Assembly (NCBI GenBank): GCA_031266295.1
Contig: JAISBH010000153.1
Span: forward strand, 1-6,991
Length of the DNA stretch: 6,991 nucleotides
From: Oscillospiraceae bacterium
GTDB lineage: Bacteria > Bacillota > Clostridia > Christensenellales > Aristaeellaceae
Reading direction: 5' to 3'
The notes beneath the pieces were generated by a model, which had not been told where the DNA came from, searched no databases, and saw only the letters and a list, made by a program, of their open reading frames with translations. A program made the translations under genes and the position numbers. Position 1 is the stretch's first letter, and each line of letters begins with the position of its first letter. This document shows positions 5,264 to 6,991 of the stretch, in pieces.

Positions 5264-5980
5264 ACGATCAGCCTTTCTTATTAAGTACGCGTTGCGTCGC
5301 TGCTGTTTTATTGGTAATTTTAACATGTGCGTATGGGTAATGCAAGCGGAAGGCGGTTCGCCGCAAGGATTATGCGTTCTCGCACCATCCTCACACCATT
5401 TAAGAAACGTCTGGCGCGATACCCCAAGTTTCATTGCGGCACCGCGCGCCGACAACCCATTCTCTTGCCACGCTTTATAGACCGATTCAAAACCGGCGGG
5501 CGGTGTTTTCGTCGGCCTGCCGAACTGCACGCCTTTCTTTTTCGCGGCCTCTATGCCCTCAAACTGCCGCTGACGGATGTTCTCCCGTTCTGTTTCGGCG
5601 ACATACGATAACAGTGTCAACACGAGATCCGCGATCAGCGTGCCTGTTAAATCCAGCTGATCCTTCTGCCTCGTGTCGAGAATGGGCAAGTCAAGCACGA
5701 TTATTGCTACTTTGCGATCTTTCGTCACTATCCTCCACTGCTCCAATATATCTGCGTAATTCCTCCCCAGCCGATCGATGCTCTTGATCACGATCACGTC
5801 GCCGACATGAAGCTTTTTTAACAATCGTTGGTATTCCGGACGCTCAAAGTTCTTTCCGGACTGCTTGTCCCTGTAGATATTCGCCTCCGATACCCCGAAT
5901 TCCCTCATAGCCAGCATCTGGCGTTCGTCATTTTGTTCCTTTGTGGATACGCGGACATACCCGAATACGCGTTCATGCAT
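4430..5980 (-). CDS. Serine recombinase (resolvase/invertase type) reading in frame into MTHFR
   Basis: A continuous frame of 516 residues. Residues 1-198 are a small serine recombinase: FGYVRVSTKEQ (6-16) with the likely nucleophile Ser12 and Arg10, DKQSGK (38-43), SIDRLGRN (67-74) with the conserved 'DR..R', a long helix ending ERENIRQRQFEGI, VQFGRPTK (151-158), and a Hin-like HTH (about 163-195, SARGAAMKLGVSRQTFLKW). Such enzymes are normally about 190-200 residues and then stop. Here residues 199-239 are a linker unlike either family, and 240-516 are MTHFR. The start at 5980 fits the family N-terminus (MHERVFGYVRVS); a GAGGAGGGGG ribosome site lies at 5999-5990. The frame is open upstream as far as 6109, but nothing recombinase-like precedes 5980. 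The recombinase has its key residues and looks intact. Most likely it landed next to MTHFR and lost its stop; a working fusion protein is possible but unproven. No cargo or second transposition gene is seen. Confidence 0.8.
   Translation of the reverse strand: MHERVFGYVRVSTKEQNDERQMLAMREFGVSEANIYRDKQSGKNFERPEYQRLLKKLHVGDVIVIKSIDRLGRNYADILEQWRIVTKDRKVAIIVLDLPILDTRQKDQLDLTGTLIADLVLTLLSYVAETERENIRQRQFEGIEAAKKKGVQFGRPTKTPPAGFESVYKAWQENGLSARGAAMKLGVSRQTFLKWCEDGARTHNPCGEPPSACITHTHMLKLPIKQQRRNAYLIRKADRMREHILNKRYHVEIIPPKQDSEKLEADLETFAAKYRRVMASGYCACITDNAMGLLAFQGLETIEYLGLPVPPEQVMIHLNTFHTKQNLDEILCSGQRAGLKYILAVSGDGSDRLPKLQPDEVGARGVSSVTSVELIKYIRHNYPEYELGVAFNPYEPPEHEFEKMERKLAAGATFIVTQPITDQNPIVDELLRRYPDVPIVVEAWMTKKLYLLSDVVGYKIPEDAAYSPVETLKRLHAWYPRCGVYLSLLGFKIQYPIIEKLWNNLPDVPARVEALS
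5317..5345 (-). promoter_or_regulatory. Candidate promoter for the MTHFR-EtfBA-methyltransferase operon, inside the recombinase tail
   Basis: On the minus strand, TAAAAT (5322-5317) is preceded by TG one base away (5325-5324), making an extended -10. TTGCAT (5345-5340) lies 17 bp upstream as a weak -35 (first three bases match). The start would be near 5310, giving a leader of about 47 nt before the MTHFR ATG at 5263. The local AT-rich composition, unlike the GC-rich genes either side, supports a promoter. Confidence 0.45.
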
Positions 5981-6012
5981 GGTTGGCGTCCCCCTCCTCA
6001 CGTGTGCTATAA

Positions 6013-6195
6013 TCATGATGGGGGGAAGCATATACGTTGAACCTGCAAACGCCTTTGAGGCGGTAAATTTTGTGTCGGCCTCACGCAGATCGTCTGGATT
6101 TTGTCCAGTTTATCTGAGAACACGGGTACGGCCAGCGATAATAACGAGACCGCAAGTACAGCCGCTATCGTCAGCATTGACGTGATCCTTTTCAT
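6013..6195 (-). pseudogene. Short frame with a signal-peptide-like start, probable gene remnant
   Basis: Sixty codons beginning MKRITSMLTIAAVLAVSLL, which looks like a secretion signal: two early basic residues, a long hydrophobic core (about 8-24) and a small-residue end near VFS-D. After about residue 33 the sequence turns into proline- and arginine-rich text (VRPTQNLPPQRR) without recognisable domain and stops at 6013. The other minus frame, open from 6109, gives a more protein-like DDLREADTKFTASKAF and runs on into the recombinase, so a frameshift near 6100 is possible. No convincing ribosome site is present; a TATAAT lies only 11 nt before the ATG. I read this as the broken 5' end of a secreted-protein gene, possibly cut by arrival of the recombinase. 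It could also be chance. Confidence 0.3.
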
Positions 6196-6206
6196 AAGTA
6201 CATCCC

Positions 6207-6212
6207 ATTATA
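6207..6212 (-). promoter_or_regulatory. Perfect -10 hexamer before the signal-peptide-like frame
   Basis: TATAAT on the minus strand, with no good -35 at 16-18 bp. Transcripts would start near 6200, leaving almost no leader for the ATG at 6195, but they could serve the recombinase at 5980. Confidence 0.3.
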
Positions 6213-6322
6213 GTAATGATAAGCCACGATTGATTCGTAGCGCGCCTATGCGAAGTGCTTATTAGGTATGACTGCATCGGTAAATTTGCTACATAAATAT
6301 ACAGCCGTGCCATATATTTGAC

Positions 6323-6351
6323 TTGACATTTATGAAAAAACGATATATAAT
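6323..6351 (+). promoter_or_regulatory. Full-consensus sigma-A promoter for the ABC permease gene
   Basis: TTGACA (6323-6328) and TATAAT (6346-6351) are separated by exactly 17 bp, with both hexamers matching consensus at all positions. The start would be near 6358, leaving a leader of about 37 nt ending in the AGGTGA ribosome site. Such a strong promoter on a transporter usually needs a repressor; no clear palindrome is visible at it. The stretch 6213-6322 upstream shows nothing further. Confidence 0.85.
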
Positions 6352-6383
6352 ATGTATGTAAACGAAATGCGCGGATAAAGTTG

Positions 6384-6389
6384 AGGTGA
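6384..6389 (+). promoter_or_regulatory. Ribosome binding site placing the permease start before the tandem repeat
   Basis: AGGTGA ends 5 nt before the ATG at 6395, the same spacing as at the GntR gene. It puts the start upstream of the 10-bp repeats, so the repeats are translated. No comparable site follows the repeats. Confidence 0.7.
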
Positions 6390-6394
6390 GCGAA

Positions 6395-6991
6395 ATGGCG
6401 GCATTAGGCACAGACGGGCACAGACGGGCACAGACGGGCACAGATGTTAAGCTAAATATCGCACATCCAAAGCGCCGTATATTCAAGCGCGAGGACGCTC
6501 CTTTGTATGCCATGGCGCTACCAGGCGCTGTGGCACTAATTGTGTTTGCGTACCTGCCGATGCTGGGACTGCTGATCGCGTTCCAGGATTTCAACGTGGG
6601 CAAGGGGATATTCGGCAGTTCATTCGTCGGCATGGCCAATTTCAAATTTCTTTTCTCTACAACGGACGCATATACCATCACGCGCAACACAGTGCTGTAC
6701 AACCTAGCGTTCATTATCGTAAACATGATCGTCGCGGTTGTGCTCGCGCTGATGTTGTCCGAACTTCTCTCACATAAAACCGCGAAAACTCTTCAGACAA
6801 TATATATGCTGCCATACTTCCTGTCATGGGCGGTCGTCTCGATCGTACTGATGGCTTTCATTGAGCGCGACTATGGCATGATCAACCGAGCGATGGGCAC
6901 CAAGATCGATTATTACCGCCAGCGCGAACTATGGCCGGGGTTGCTGGTGTTCGTTAATTGCTGGAAGAACGCAGGTTATTCCACCGTACTC
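6395..6991 (+). CDS. Sugar-type ABC transporter permease (LplB/binding-protein-dependent family), cut by the window edge
   Basis: The first 199 codons of an inner-membrane permease that would pair with a second permease and a solute-binding protein to import an oligosaccharide or similar solute. After a polar N-terminus (1-34) come membrane segments at about 37-63 (LYAMALPGAVALIVFAYLP...), 99-124 and 138-155, and a fourth starts near 180. FAYLPMLGLLIAFQDFN (51-67), 'VGMANFKFLFS' (78-88) and 'MLPYFLSWAVVSIVL' (138-152) are hallmarks of LplB-type permeases. The frame ends at WKNAGYSTVL, just before the EAA loop that would contact the ATPase. The N-terminal tail contains GTDGHRRAQTGTD, encoded by four 10-bp repeats. 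The ATG is set by AGGTGA 5 nt upstream. The neighbouring genes and substrate lie outside the window. Family assignment is confident; substrate unknown. Confidence 0.9.
   Translation, partial: MAALGTDGHRRAQTGTDVKLNIAHPKRRIFKREDAPLYAMALPGAVALIVFAYLPMLGLLIAFQDFNVGKGIFGSSFVGMANFKFLFSTTDAYTITRNTVLYNLAFIIVNMIVAVVLALMLSELLSHKTAKTLQTIYMLPYFLSWAVVSIVLMAFIERDYGMINRAMGTKIDYYRQRELWPGLLVFVNCWKNAGYSTVL
6407..6446 (+). repeat. Four tandem 10-bp repeats inside the permease coding start
   Basis: GGCACAGACG occurs three times in a row (6407-6436), followed by a fourth copy with one change, GGCACAGATG (6437-6446). It encodes residues 5-18 of the permease. Because the unit is 10 bp, losing or gaining one copy shifts the reading frame, and only changes of three copies keep it. 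Confidence 0.9.

Noticed and set aside
5331..5400. Possible tRNA remnant or tRNA attachment site at the end of the recombinase
   Set aside because: The linker peptide GARTHNP resembles translations antisense to tRNA T-arms, but the plus strand has GTTCTCG where GTTCRAN is needed, and no acceptor or anticodon stem could be paired.
6407..6446. CRISPR-like array
   Set aside because: The units are 10 bp, directly abutting, with no spacers, and lie inside a coding start.
6289..6726. Minus-strand 145-codon open frame
   Set aside because: It is antisense to the permease and covers its consensus promoter; no motif or ribosome site supports it.

Overview
The window looks like chromosome from an anaerobic, probably Gram-positive (Bacillota/Clostridia-like) bacterium. 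The clues are strong AGGAGG-type Shine-Dalgarno sites, sigma-A-type TTGACA/TATAAT promoters, a YtrA-type GntR regulator, an LplB-type ABC permease, and a corrinoid/folate one-carbon module with an electron-transfer flavoprotein (ETF). No marker gene fixes the species.

Left part (1-1308): a divergent regulatory pair. On the minus strand is the first 53 codons of a GntR/YtrA-type repressor; a 30-bp imperfect palindrome overlaps the -10 and start region of its promoter, suggesting autorepression. On the plus strand is a complete AraC-type regulator with a GyrI-like effector domain. A strong internal ribosome site sits exactly at the start of that effector domain.

Middle left (1309-1798): a 490-bp convergent spacer with two copies of a GC-rich hairpin repeat, a third GC-rich hairpin block and one weak terminator-like hairpin. 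One repeat copy abuts the stop codon of the methyltransferase gene.

Centre (1799-5980, minus strand): a tight gene set transcribed right to left: methylenetetrahydrofolate reductase (MTHFR), EtfB, EtfA, and a methyltetrahydrofolate:corrinoid methyltransferase. MTHFR and EtfB overlap by 4 bp (ATGA) and the other spacers are about 13-15 nt. Together they can move a methyl group between a corrinoid protein and tetrahydrofolate and interconvert methyl- and methylene-THF, with the ETF as likely electron partner of MTHFR. No corrinoid protein, MetV or RnfC-like partner lies in the window. Directly upstream is a resolvase/invertase-type serine recombinase whose reading frame has no stop and runs in frame into MTHFR, making a possible 516-residue recombinase-MTHFR protein. 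MTHFR also has its own start, a modest ribosome site and a candidate promoter inside the recombinase tail, so it may be made separately.

Right part (5981-6991): a short signal-peptide-like reading frame that ends quickly (probable remnant), then a consensus promoter driving the first 199 codons of an LplB-type sugar ABC permease. Four 10-bp tandem repeats lie inside its first codons; because 10 is not a multiple of 3, a change in copy number would usually shift the frame.
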